Assembly: GCF_007997005.1 (NCBI RefSeq)
Contig: NZ_VOSL01000025.1
Coordinates: 70,001 to 134,000 of the forward strand
Source of the DNA: Lujinxingia vulgaris
GTDB lineage: Bacteria; Myxococcota_A; Bradymonadia; Bradymonadales; Bradymonadaceae
Length of the DNA: 64,000 nt
Reading direction: 5' to 3'
The notes beneath the pieces are model-generated. The model saw nothing but the letters and a program-made list of their open reading frames with translations, made no database searches and was not told the DNA's origin. Below, in pieces: positions 35,079 through 43,246 of the stretch. Position 1 is the stretch's first letter, and each line of letters opens with the position of its first letter. The translations under genes were made by a program, and so were the position numbers.

Positions 35079-35621
35079 ATGAGGTTATGTTTGGAAAATC
35101 CCTACAAATTCAACATCTTAGAGCCTCTTGAGGGGTTCGGGGGTCCGGGCGATCGTCGCCTCCATATCGTGCTGCATGAGCCCGAGATCCCGGGCAATAC
35201 CGGCAATATCGGTCGGCTCTGCGCCGGCACCAACGTGTGGCTTCATCTGGTCAAGCCGCTGGGGTTCGACCTGGATGATCGCTACCTCAAGCGTGCCGGG
35301 CTGGACTACTGGCCCCACGTCAACATCAGCCTGCATGAGAACTTTGAGGCGGTGGAGGCCATCTTCCCACGGGAGCGCATGCACTTCTTCACCAAGAAGA
35401 CCACCCGCGCCTACGATCAGGCCAACTGGCAGGGGGGCAGCGTGCTGATCTTCGGAAAAGAGACTCTGGGCTTGCCCGCGGAGATGCGCGAGCGCTACGA
35501 AGATCGCTGTTTCCGCATCCCGACCACCGACAAGGTGCGCAGTTTGAATCTTTCCAACGCGTGCGCGATTGTGTTGTATGACGCAATGCGTCAGCTGAAC
35601 TGGGAGCCCCTTCAGGGCTAG
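35079..35621 (+). CDS. trmL: tRNA (cytidine(34)-2'-O)-methyltransferase
   Basis: This protein of about 180 residues is a SPOUT-class RNA methyltransferase. It has the TrmL marks VLHEPEIPGNTGNIGR, LVKPLGFDLDDRYLKRAGLDYW, IFGKETLGLP and the trefoil-knot end SLNLSNACAIVLYD. It should methylate the wobble ribose of certain leucine tRNAs with S-adenosylmethionine. The start is uncertain: ATG 35079 follows a CAGG; a TTG at 35091 follows a better GAGG. Its stop is 36 bases before the GTG of the giant kinase gene. Confidence 0.93.
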   Translation: MRLCLENPYKFNILEPLEGFGGPGDRRLHIVLHEPEIPGNTGNIGRLCAGTNVWLHLVKPLGFDLDDRYLKRAGLDYWPHVNISLHENFEAVEAIFPRERMHFFTKKTTRAYDQANWQGGSVLIFGKETLGLPAEMRERYEDRCFRIPTTDKVRSLNLSNACAIVLYDAMRQLNWEPLQG

Positions 35622-35657
35622 AACCTGCCGGTCAAACGGTCGTGGTGGTGAAGCGTT

Positions 35658-38600
35658 GTGAGCGAGCCCTTTGGGACATACATGCTGGGAGAGCGCATCG
35701 GCGTGGGCGGGATGGCCGAGGTGTTTCTTGCGCGCAGCGTGGGGGCCGAGGGGGTTGAGAAGACGCTGGTCATCAAGAAGATTCTGCCCGAGTTGGCGAC
35801 CGATGAACGTTTTGTGGAGATGTTCATCGCCGAGGCCAAGATCGCCATGGGGCTCAACCACCCCAACGTCGTGCAGATCTACGACTTCGGGAAGGTAGGG
35901 CGAGATTATTACCTGGCGATGGAGCACGTCGATGGCGTGGACCTGGGGCATTTGCTTCGGGCCGGCCAGCGGGCCGGACGCCCGCTGGCGCTTGGGGATG
36001 CGCTCTTTGTGGCGATTGAGCTTGCCCGCGGGCTTGATTACGCCCACCGCCGCACCGATGGCTTCGGGCGCAGTCTGGAACTCGTGCACCGCGACGTGAG
36101 CCCGCAAAACGTGCTTATCTCGCGAGATGGTGCCGTCAAGCTGGTGGACTTTGGCATCGCCAAGGCCACCAGTGTGCGGGAGGACCGCCCCGGGTTGGTC
36201 AAGGGCAAGTACCGCTACATGAGCCCGGAGCAGGCCCGTGGCGAGGAGGTCGATCAGCGCAGCGATCTTTTCAGCCTTGGCGCGCTGATGTTTGAGCTTG
36301 TGTGCGGCCGCCCGCTTTTTCGGGCCGAGAGCACCGAAGATCTGCTCAGCCTGGTCACGGGGGCGGTGGTGCCCGATATCAAGGCGATCCACCCGCAAAC
36401 TCCCGAGGCGCTGGAACACCTGATGTACAAGGCGCTCTCCCGGGAGCGTGACGAGCGCCCGGCCAGCGCGCGGGAGATGCAGCGGGCGATGACCCGCGTG
36501 CTCTACGGGCTCAGCGAGATTCACGATGAAATGACCCTCGCCCAGCATCTGCGCGAGGTCAGCCCGCATCTCGACCCGGAGGGTCGGCGTGGCGAGAGCG
36601 CTTCGGTGGGAGCGCAGCCCTCGGTGTCGACGGTGGTGGGACGCACGCAGGTGGCGCGGGCCGGGGCGTCAGCGCGCGCAGCGAGCCTGCGCACCTCGCT
36701 GCAGGTTACCCCGGCGATGGTGCAACGCCGTAAGGAGGTGGTGACCATCGCCGGCAAGCTCGAGGGGCTGGCGGAGCTTGAGCGTGCGCTGAGCCCGGAG
36801 CGCTGGCGCCATCTGGGCGCCGAGCTTACCCGGATTGTGGACGCGATCGCGTTTAAAAATGACGGGGTCTTGCATCGCATCGACGCCGCGGGGTTTGTGG
36901 TCGTGCTGGGCCTGCCCATCTCCAGTGAGAACGACGGGGTGCGCGCCGCCCGGGTGGCTCGCGATCTGCACGAGGCGGTCGCCGGGATGAACTTCAGCCT
37001 CGATGTGCCGCTTCTGGTCAGCCTGGGAATCGCGACCTCGGAAGTGCTCATTGAGCATCCGTCCAGCGGCCTCAAGCAGGGCTACCGCTGGGAGTACCTG
37101 GAGCGCGGCGACGACGATGCGCGCTCGCTCGCGGCGGCCGCCATGGCGCGGGAGACGTTGATCGGCCCGCAGGTCTTTCAGCGGGTTCGGCGGGCGTTTT
37201 ATTGCGAGGCCATCCAGCCGATGGCCGGCAACGACGAGGTCGGCGCGGGTGGGGCGACAGCTGGAGGGGCCGGAGCGGCGGCGTACCGGCTGGTGGGGCC
37301 AAAGAGCGCGCGGGATCGCATCAAAGAGCTGCGCCGGTCGGTGACCTCCTTCTACGGGCGCGATGTGGAGCGGCGCGTCGTGCGACAGGCTTACCGTCGC
37401 GTGGCGATGGATCGCCGCGCCGGCGCGTTGATGCTGGTCGGACCAGCAGGCGTCGGGAAGTCCGCGCTCTTGGAGGAGTTCCTCGCCGGCTTTGATGGCG
37501 GCCAGGCGCGGGTATTGCGGGCCGTGGCCTCCCCCTATGAGCGGGATCAGCCGCTGGGGAGCGCGGCGGCCTTCTTTGCCGAGGCGCTCGGGCTCGGACC
37601 TCGCGATGATCTTCGACAGCTGGCTGCCCGCCTGGAGAAGGTCATTGAGACGATCTTCTCCCAGGAGGATGAGGATGAGCGCGAGCTGCTCTTCGACTCG
37701 ATGGCGACCGTCTTCGGGGTGCCGGTCTCGGAGCGCGCGTTCTCGCGCCTCGACCGCGAGGAGCGCCAGCGACGTATCTACCTCTCGCTGAGCAAGCTCG
37801 TCAGCGGCTTCGCGTCGTCGGGGCCTGTGATCATCGCCATTGATGACGCGCATTATATCGATCCGGTGATGCTGGAGTTCACGGCGCGTTATTTTGAGAC
37901 CGATCGAGATGTGCCGGTCTTTATGGTGTGCACCGCCCGCGATCTGGGGCCGCATACCGAGAGCGACGCCTGGCGGCGACTTCTGGAGAGTCCGCGCGTG
38001 GCGTTTGAGACGGTCGGCGAGCTCTCCGGGCGAGAGTCGCGTCGGCTGGTTCGCGACCTCTTGCGTCTGGATGTGGGCGAAGATCAGGCCCTGGTCGAGG
38101 AGGTGCTCAGCCGCACCGGGGGAAACCCGCTCTACATTCGGGAGGTGGTCGAGGCGATCCGCGATCGGGTGGGCTTTGGGCTCGCGACCGACTCGGTCGA
38201 ACTCAGCGATGAGGCGGTGTGGCTGCCGGCGAGTGTCGAGGGGATCATCGACGCGAAGCTGGAGCGGCTGCCCTCGGAGGCGCGCGCGGTGCTCGTGCGC
38301 GTCGCGCTCTTCGGAGTGCCTTTTGAGCGTGCGCGGGCGGAGCGTCTTCTGGAGCAGCCCTGTGGCGAGGCCATCGCCCGGCTGGTCGAGGAGGGCATTC
38401 TGGAGGAGGTGGGGGCGGAGGGAAGTCTGCGCTATCGCTTCTGCAATGAGCTCACGCGGGAGGTGGCCGCCCGGGGGCTTTTGCCCGAGCATGCCGCGCA
38501 GCTGCACGGGCGCATCGCCTCGGAGTTGATCGCGCGGGATGGGCAGGGTGGCGCACGTCGGAGCGCGCTGATCGCCCGGCACCTTGAAGCGTGCGGCGAT

Positions 38601-40052
38601 GCGGAGGGCGCTCGGAGCTACTATGTGGGTGCCGCCCGGGAGGCCTCACGGCTGGTAGGGGCGCAGGTCTGCGTGCGCCATTGTGAGCGGGTCCTGGAGA
38701 TGGGCGGGGCGCCGGTCGATGAGCTCATCGAGGTCTTGCTGCTCAAAGAAGAAGCCTGTCAGGAGCTCGGTGATGACGCCGGCGCTCGAAGCGCGCTGAA
38801 CGCACTGGAGGAGCTTGTGACTCGTGGCGACGCCAATGAGCGCGCCTCCGAGGTGTGGTTGCGCCAGGCGCGTTACTGCTTCCAACGCGCGAGCTTTCGG
38901 GAGGCGCGGGACTACCTGCGACGTGCCGAAGAGGTGGCGCAACGCCAGGATGACTGCATCAGCCTGGCTCAGGCCGCGCGTCAGCGCGCCGTGATCGATC
39001 TGACCGAGGGTCACCGCGACGGCGCCCTTGAGGTGGTCGATGCCGGCTTGTTGCTGCTCGATGAGGCCAGCATCCATCAGGTCGATAAGCGCCGGGCCGG
39101 CGAAGCCGCGGTCGAGCTTTATACGGTGCGCGGGGTGGTGCTACGCCAGACGGGGCGCCACCGCGAGGCGCTCATCGCCTACGACCGCGCCTTGAGCCGC
39201 GCCCGGGAGCTGGAGCTCCCCCGTCACCAGCGACAGATTCTGACCAACTCCGGGCTGGCGTTGGCCTACGTAGGCCGCTTTGCAGCAGCGATGGCTCGCT
39301 ATGAGAGCGCGCTGGCGATGTGTCGGCAGCTCGGGCATCGCCGCGACGAGGCGCTCTTGCTCGTCAACATCGGCCACGTCAACTTCCTGCTCGGGCAGAC
39401 CCGCCAGGCGATCTCCGAGATTCAGCGCGGGCTGCATCTGGCTCGCCGCACCGCGTACACGACGACGGAGGCCGACGGTCAGATCTCCCTGGGGTTATGT
39501 TACCTGGAGTTGGGGCAGACTGAGCAGGCCGAGCAGGCGCTCCACGAGGGGTTGCGTCTGGCGGACTCCATCCCGCACGCGTATCTGGCGGTCTGCGCGA
39601 CCCTGGCGCTGGCTCAGGTTAAGCTGCAGGGGGGCGGCCCGAGTGATGCGCGCGTGGCGTTGCTCCAGGCCGAAGATGCCCTGGAGCGCGCAGACCAGGC
39701 CGACATGCGCTGGGGCAAGGCGTTTGCGTTGAGCCTGATGGCGCGGTCGCACGCTCGCCAGGACCGCCTTGAACAGGCGATCGCGCTCTCTCGCCAGGCG
39801 TTGGCGATGCTCGACGCGATTGAGATCTACGGCGAAGACGAGGTCCACTTCGCCCACGCGAGCCTTCTGGCTCAGGTGGGCGATGCGGCGCTCGACGATG
39901 AGCGCGTGCGTTCATTGCGCCGGGCGCAGGCGGTGGTCCGAGAGCGCGCGGCGGCCATCGACGACGAGCGGCTGCGACGAGACTACCTGGCGCGGCCCCT
40001 CAACGCCCGGATCATGGACGCGCTGGCCGACGCGGAGTCGGTTGAGGATTAA
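35658..40052 (+). CDS. Giant Ser/Thr kinase with cyclase-like, AAA ATPase and TPR domains
   Basis: This 1464-residue protein has, in order, a Hanks-type kinase (residues 8-280; Gly-rich loop GVGGMAEVF, Lys40, HRDVSPQN at 144-151, DFG 164-166, YMSPEQ), a linker, a degenerate class III nucleotide-cyclase-like domain (about 358-460; GVLHRIDAAGFVVVLGLP where real cyclases have the GDxxxxxF pattern), an AAA ATPase with Walker A GPAGVGKS (about 595) and Walker B IIAIDDAH, and a long TPR part (about 1000-1440). The architecture resembles large signalling kinases known from myxobacteria. The cyclase is probably not catalytic, because the metal Asp is missing. The start is a GTG at 35658. The stop overlaps the convergent rluD by 4 bases. 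Confidence 0.93.
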   Translation: MSEPFGTYMLGERIGVGGMAEVFLARSVGAEGVEKTLVIKKILPELATDERFVEMFIAEAKIAMGLNHPNVVQIYDFGKVGRDYYLAMEHVDGVDLGHLLRAGQRAGRPLALGDALFVAIELARGLDYAHRRTDGFGRSLELVHRDVSPQNVLISRDGAVKLVDFGIAKATSVREDRPGLVKGKYRYMSPEQARGEEVDQRSDLFSLGALMFELVCGRPLFRAESTEDLLSLVTGAVVPDIKAIHPQTPEALEHLMYKALSRERDERPASAREMQRAMTRVLYGLSEIHDEMTLAQHLREVSPHLDPEGRRGESASVGAQPSVSTVVGRTQVARAGASARAASLRTSLQVTPAMVQRRKEVVTIAGKLEGLAELERALSPERWRHLGAELTRIVDAIAFKNDGVLHRIDAAGFVVVLGLPISSENDGVRAARVARDLHEAVAGMNFSLDVPLLVSLGIATSEVLIEHPSSGLKQGYRWEYLERGDDDARSLAAAAMARETLIGPQVFQRVRRAFYCEAIQPMAGNDEVGAGGATAGGAGAAAYRLVGPKSARDRIKELRRSVTSFYGRDVERRVVRQAYRRVAMDRRAGALMLVGPAGVGKSALLEEFLAGFDGGQARVLRAVASPYERDQPLGSAAAFFAEALGLGPRDDLRQLAARLEKVIETIFSQEDEDERELLFDSMATVFGVPVSERAFSRLDREERQRRIYLSLSKLVSGFASSGPVIIAIDDAHYIDPVMLEFTARYFETDRDVPVFMVCTARDLGPHTESDAWRRLLESPRVAFETVGELSGRESRRLVRDLLRLDVGEDQALVEEVLSRTGGNPLYIREVVEAIRDRVGFGLATDSVELSDEAVWLPASVEGIIDAKLERLPSEARAVLVRVALFGVPFERARAERLLEQPCGEAIARLVEEGILEEVGAEGSLRYRFCNELTREVAARGLLPEHAAQLHGRIASELIARDGQGGARRSALIARHLEACGDAEGARSYYVGAAREASRLVGAQVCVRHCERVLEMGGAPVDELIEVLLLKEEACQELGDDAGARSALNALEELVTRGDANERASEVWLRQARYCFQRASFREARDYLRRAEEVAQRQDDCISLAQAARQRAVIDLTEGHRDGALEVVDAGLLLLDEASIHQVDKRRAGEAAVELYTVRGVVLRQTGRHREALIAYDRALSRARELELPRHQRQILTNSGLALAYVGRFAAAMARYESALAMCRQLGHRRDEALLLVNIGHVNFLLGQTRQAISEIQRGLHLARRTAYTTTEADGQISLGLCYLELGQTEQAEQALHEGLRLADSIPHAYLAVCATLALAQVKLQGGGPSDARVALLQAEDALERADQADMRWGKAFALSLMARSHARQDRLEQAIALSRQALAMLDAIEIYGEDEVHFAHASLLAQVGDAALDDERVRSLRRAQAVVRERAAAIDDERLRRDYLARPLNARIMDALADAESVED

Positions 40053-40990
40053 CGCCAGTCCCGGCCAGCGCGCAGCGCTTCCAGGGCGCCGGAGAAGTCG
40101 TCGGGGTACTCCGCCACGCAGTGCACGCGTTGGCCATCGGGGTGCTCAAAGCCCAGCGTGCGCGCATGCAGGGCCTGCCGCCCGATCAACGAGCATTGCG
40201 AGGTGCGTTTGCCGCCGTAGAGCACATCACCCAGAAGCGGGGCGTCGGCGTCGGCGAAATGCATGCGGATCTGGTGGGTGCGCCCGGTCTCCAGGCGACA
40301 CTCCACGAGGACCGCGCCACTGTCGTAGCGCTCCATCACCCGGTAGTGCGTCACCGCGTGGCGTCCCTTTGTCACTCGCCCCGTAAAACGCATGCGGTGG
40401 TTGGGGTCGCGCCCGTGCAGCGTATCGAAGGTCCCCTCATCGGCAAGCCCCGGCCCAAACACCAGGGCGTGGTAGACCCGGTCGATGCTGTGGTCGCGAA
40501 ACTGGGCCGAGAGGTGATGGTGGGCGCGGTCAGTCTTGGTGACCGCCAGCGCCCCGGAGGTGTCTTTGTCGATGCGGTGCACGATCCCCGGACGCAGCTC
40601 TCCACCGATGGTGGGGAGCTCGTCGAAGTGGTGCATCAACGCGTTGACAAGCGTGCCGTCGGGGTGGCCAATCGAGGGGTGCACGACCATGCCCACGGGC
40701 TTGTCGACCACGGCCACCTCATCGTCCTCGTAGAGGAGGTTGAGCGCGATGGCCTGGGCTTTGATGTTGGGTTCGGTCGGGGGGATGTGCGACCAGAAGA
40801 TGCGGTCGTCTTCACGCAACTTATAGCCAGCCTTGACCTGCGCGCCGTTGACGGTGATCTCGCCGCGGTCCAGGAACTTGCGCACCTGGGAGCGGGTCAG
40901 CGGCGGATCGTCCTGCTCGGCCAGGTACACATCGAGGCGCTGGCCGGCGTCTTCCGGCTCAACCTGAAAGCTGAATTCGGTGGTGCTCAA
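40049..40990 (-). CDS. rluD: 23S rRNA pseudouridine synthase RluD-like
   Basis: This 313-residue RluA-family enzyme has an S4 domain at the N-terminus and a catalytic domain with HRIDKDTSG (catalytic Asp) and CRLETGRTHQIRMHF. The stretch KPVGMVVHPSIGHPDGTLVNAL is characteristic of RluD, which modifies helix 69 of 23S rRNA and aids ribosome assembly. The protein begins at a TTG at 40990, with no strong ribosome binding site; no in-frame ATG is closer. The gene is the last in a possible three-gene group with the 90-residue protein and the MinD-HTH gene. Its end overlaps the kinase gene by 4 bases. Confidence 0.9.
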   Translation of the reverse strand: MSTTEFSFQVEPEDAGQRLDVYLAEQDDPPLTRSQVRKFLDRGEITVNGAQVKAGYKLREDDRIFWSHIPPTEPNIKAQAIALNLLYEDDEVAVVDKPVGMVVHPSIGHPDGTLVNALMHHFDELPTIGGELRPGIVHRIDKDTSGALAVTKTDRAHHHLSAQFRDHSIDRVYHALVFGPGLADEGTFDTLHGRDPNHRMRFTGRVTKGRHAVTHYRVMERYDSGAVLVECRLETGRTHQIRMHFADADAPLLGDVLYGGKRTSQCSLIGRQALHARTLGFEHPDGQRVHCVAEYPDDFSGALEALRAGRDWR

Positions 40991-41010
40991 AGCATGCCGG
41001 GGGCAGCGGG

Positions 41011-41283
41011 TTACCAGATCGAGCTTTCGATATGGCCGCAGTTGGCGAAGACGATGTCGATAAACGCCTTCTCCAGGATGTTGGTGTTCTCCAGCATGTC
41101 TTCGTCGACGTACTGACGCATGTGCGTGAGCGCCTCGCGCCAGATGCCGTCGAGCTCATCGAAGAGGTTGTCATTCTTGATGCCCGCTTCGATCTTTTTC
41201 TGGATGTCCGGGTAGATCGTCAGGTCGGAGGCGATAACGCGGGCGCGCTGAGCGGCCTTCTTCGGATCGGTGATCTTGGACAT
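41011..41283 (-). CDS. 90-residue conserved-looking protein of unknown function
   Basis: This small, mostly helical protein begins MSKITDPKKAAQRARVIASD and ends with a Trp. It has one Cys (about residue 82) and no signal peptide or membrane segment. AGGA lies 6 bases before the ATG, and codon use matches the neighbours, so it is a real gene. It lies between the MinD-HTH gene (91 bases upstream) and rluD (20 bases downstream), all on the minus strand. I do not recognise a family; the surface-charge pattern (KKIEAGIKNDNLFDELDGIW) suggests a protein-interaction helix bundle. Confidence 0.8.
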   Translation of the reverse strand: MSKITDPKKAAQRARVIASDLTIYPDIQKKIEAGIKNDNLFDELDGIWREALTHMRQYVDEDMLENTNILEKAFIDIVFANCGHIESSIW

Positions 41284-41373
41284 GCGTTCCTCATGGCGAG
41301 GGGTTCGACGTGAACTCGAGCCTTGGAGCCCGAGGGAGGGGAGGGCGGCAGGCCGCCTGTCCGGGCGACCTTA

Positions 41374-43026
41374 TCACGATTGATCGAGATATCGGAAGTA
41401 GTCTTCAATCAGGGGTTGGGCCGGGACATCGAAGACCCGGGAGATCTCGCGCAGGTAGCCGCGCAGATAAACCGGTCGCGGGAGCACATCGGAGTCGACG
41501 GTCTCAATGGCGGCCAGGTATTTGACGCCGATGTGGGTGCGCGAGCTCAGCTCCTGAAGGCTCAGCCCGTGACGTCGTCGCAGCGCGGCGATGGCGTCTC
41601 CGGGCGACTTGGTGGCCACGGCGCGGCGCGCGCCGGCGCCCTCTTCGGCGGCCGGGGCATCGGGTTGCTCCGGGGGCGTCTCGGCCTCGTGGGCCGAAGG
41701 CTGGGCCGGGGGAGTGAACTCCGGAGGTCGAGGAGGCTGGGGGGTGGGGTGCTCCTGACGGGCCGGTGCCGGTGTGGCAGTGCGCTCCCGCTCGTAGTTG
41801 CGCACCGCCTCATCGACCTCCGCCCGCGAGAAGTTCTCACTGGGCATGGTCAACACGTGACGGTAGAGCCCTTCGAGCTCCTCGGCGATCTCCATGCGGC
41901 GGGTGGGCTCGGTGAAGACCAGGCTGATGGAGGCCTCGCGCCGATACCCCTCCCAGAGCCTGCGGCAGTACTGGCGCACTTCGTTGCGGCTGAGCTCGGG
42001 GTTGAGCCCCATCAGCATCGCCGGGTGCGCGTCACCGCGGGTGGGGATCGGCCTGGGGTAGCGCATATCGACCAGCTGCACGTCGCGGATGTGACGCGAG
42101 AGCAACTCGATGTCGTTGGTCAGCCCCTCCTCATTGCGGGAGGTGCCGGTGCCGGTGGTGCGGCGGTTATAAAACCAGCGGCGGTCGGCGTAATCGATGC
42201 TGGCCAGCACCCGGGGGAAGACCTGTAGCTCGCGGTGAAGGGCGTGGCTGAGCACAAACCCCAGATCGTGCTCGGCGCCCTCGCGCACCATGTTGACCAC
42301 CATGTAGACCTCCAGCTGGCGGGCGGTCTCATCAATGATGGCGCGCGATTGGGCCGAGGGCGCGTCGTAGCGAAGCGAGCGGGTGTTCAGCCAGAGGGGC
42401 TGCTTATAGAGCACCTCCACCAGCTCCTCTTCAAAGTCGGGAGCCTGCGGGTGGTATCCGATGGCGCTAAAGAGCGAGGCGCGCAGAAACTGCGCCATCA
42501 CCCGGATCGCCGCCGGGTCGGGCGTGCCCACCAGGATCGGCGTATCGCTCAACGTAAAGAGCCCCACATCAAAGGGCGAGAGGCTGGGGGGAAGATCGAT
42601 GAGCACCCAGTCGAAGTCGAGCTGATGCAGCTGCGCGATGATCTCCTCGGGACGCACCCGCGGGCGCGTAAACGGATAACGTCGGGCTGCGGCCAGAGAG
42701 GCCAGATACACATTCGTGTACGCCGTGCCGACGATGAAGTCGGCGATGTGTGCGCCCTCTTCGCCAAGGCAATGCGAGCCATCGGCGCCCAGATCGAAGG
42801 CGGGCTCATTGGCACCGAGCAAGATATTGAGCGTGGGCGTATGCCAGGAGGCGTCGACGCAGAGCACGCGCCCCTGATAGCGGGTCAGCGCCCGGGCAAT
42901 GTCGGCGCACAGGGTGCTCTTGCCGGTACCGCCTTTGCCGCCCCCGAAGGTGACGACGCGCGGGCGGTCGGGATGTTGGGGAGGAGCGATCTGGTTCAAC
43001 GGGCCTACTCCGCATGGCGAGGGCAT
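41374..43026 (-). CDS. MinD/ParA-like ATPase fused to RodZ-type HTH domain
   Basis: This 550-residue protein has a deviant Walker A motif FGGGKGGTGKST (Lys31 and Lys36) of the MinD/ParA/FlhG group, Walker B WVLIDLPP and a hydrophobic strand before it, giving a P-loop domain of about 280 residues. A helical middle part follows (about 330-410), then a Pro-rich linker (about 415-465). The C-terminal 75 residues are a Xre-like helix-turn-helix ending in YLRGYLREISRVFDVP, which is the cytoplasmic HTH type of RodZ, but without RodZ's membrane segment. MinD/ParA proteins position cell structures; RodZ binds MreB. The gene is divergent from the FHA coiled-coil gene. Confidence 0.9.
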   Translation of the reverse strand: MPSPCGVGPLNQIAPPQHPDRPRVVTFGGGKGGTGKSTLCADIARALTRYQGRVLCVDASWHTPTLNILLGANEPAFDLGADGSHCLGEEGAHIADFIVGTAYTNVYLASLAAARRYPFTRPRVRPEEIIAQLHQLDFDWVLIDLPPSLSPFDVGLFTLSDTPILVGTPDPAAIRVMAQFLRASLFSAIGYHPQAPDFEEELVEVLYKQPLWLNTRSLRYDAPSAQSRAIIDETARQLEVYMVVNMVREGAEHDLGFVLSHALHRELQVFPRVLASIDYADRRWFYNRRTTGTGTSRNEEGLTNDIELLSRHIRDVQLVDMRYPRPIPTRGDAHPAMLMGLNPELSRNEVRQYCRRLWEGYRREASISLVFTEPTRRMEIAEELEGLYRHVLTMPSENFSRAEVDEAVRNYERERTATPAPARQEHPTPQPPRPPEFTPPAQPSAHEAETPPEQPDAPAAEEGAGARRAVATKSPGDAIAALRRRHGLSLQELSSRTHIGVKYLAAIETVDSDVLPRPVYLRGYLREISRVFDVPAQPLIEDYFRYLDQS

Positions 43027-43246
43027 CAGATGCCGGGCTCAAGCCCGAGCGGGCGCGCCATCTTCGTCGACCGATCGTCACTTGGCAAGGGGACAGACGC
43101 GGGTTAGGTTAGGGGCGCTTCTCGGCTGAAAAAACGACGTCCGGGGCCCGCTTTCGCCGGCGCCCCCGGAGCCATGCCGGGAGCCTGATTCTTCGCCACT
43201 AAACCGACCTACGCCAGCGCCGACGCATTCGAGCCAAGGTGGACAC

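Noticed and set aside
36730-37040. Active adenylate cyclase domain in the giant kinase
   Set aside because: The region has the fold pattern but lacks the metal-binding Asp of the usual GDxxxxxF motif.
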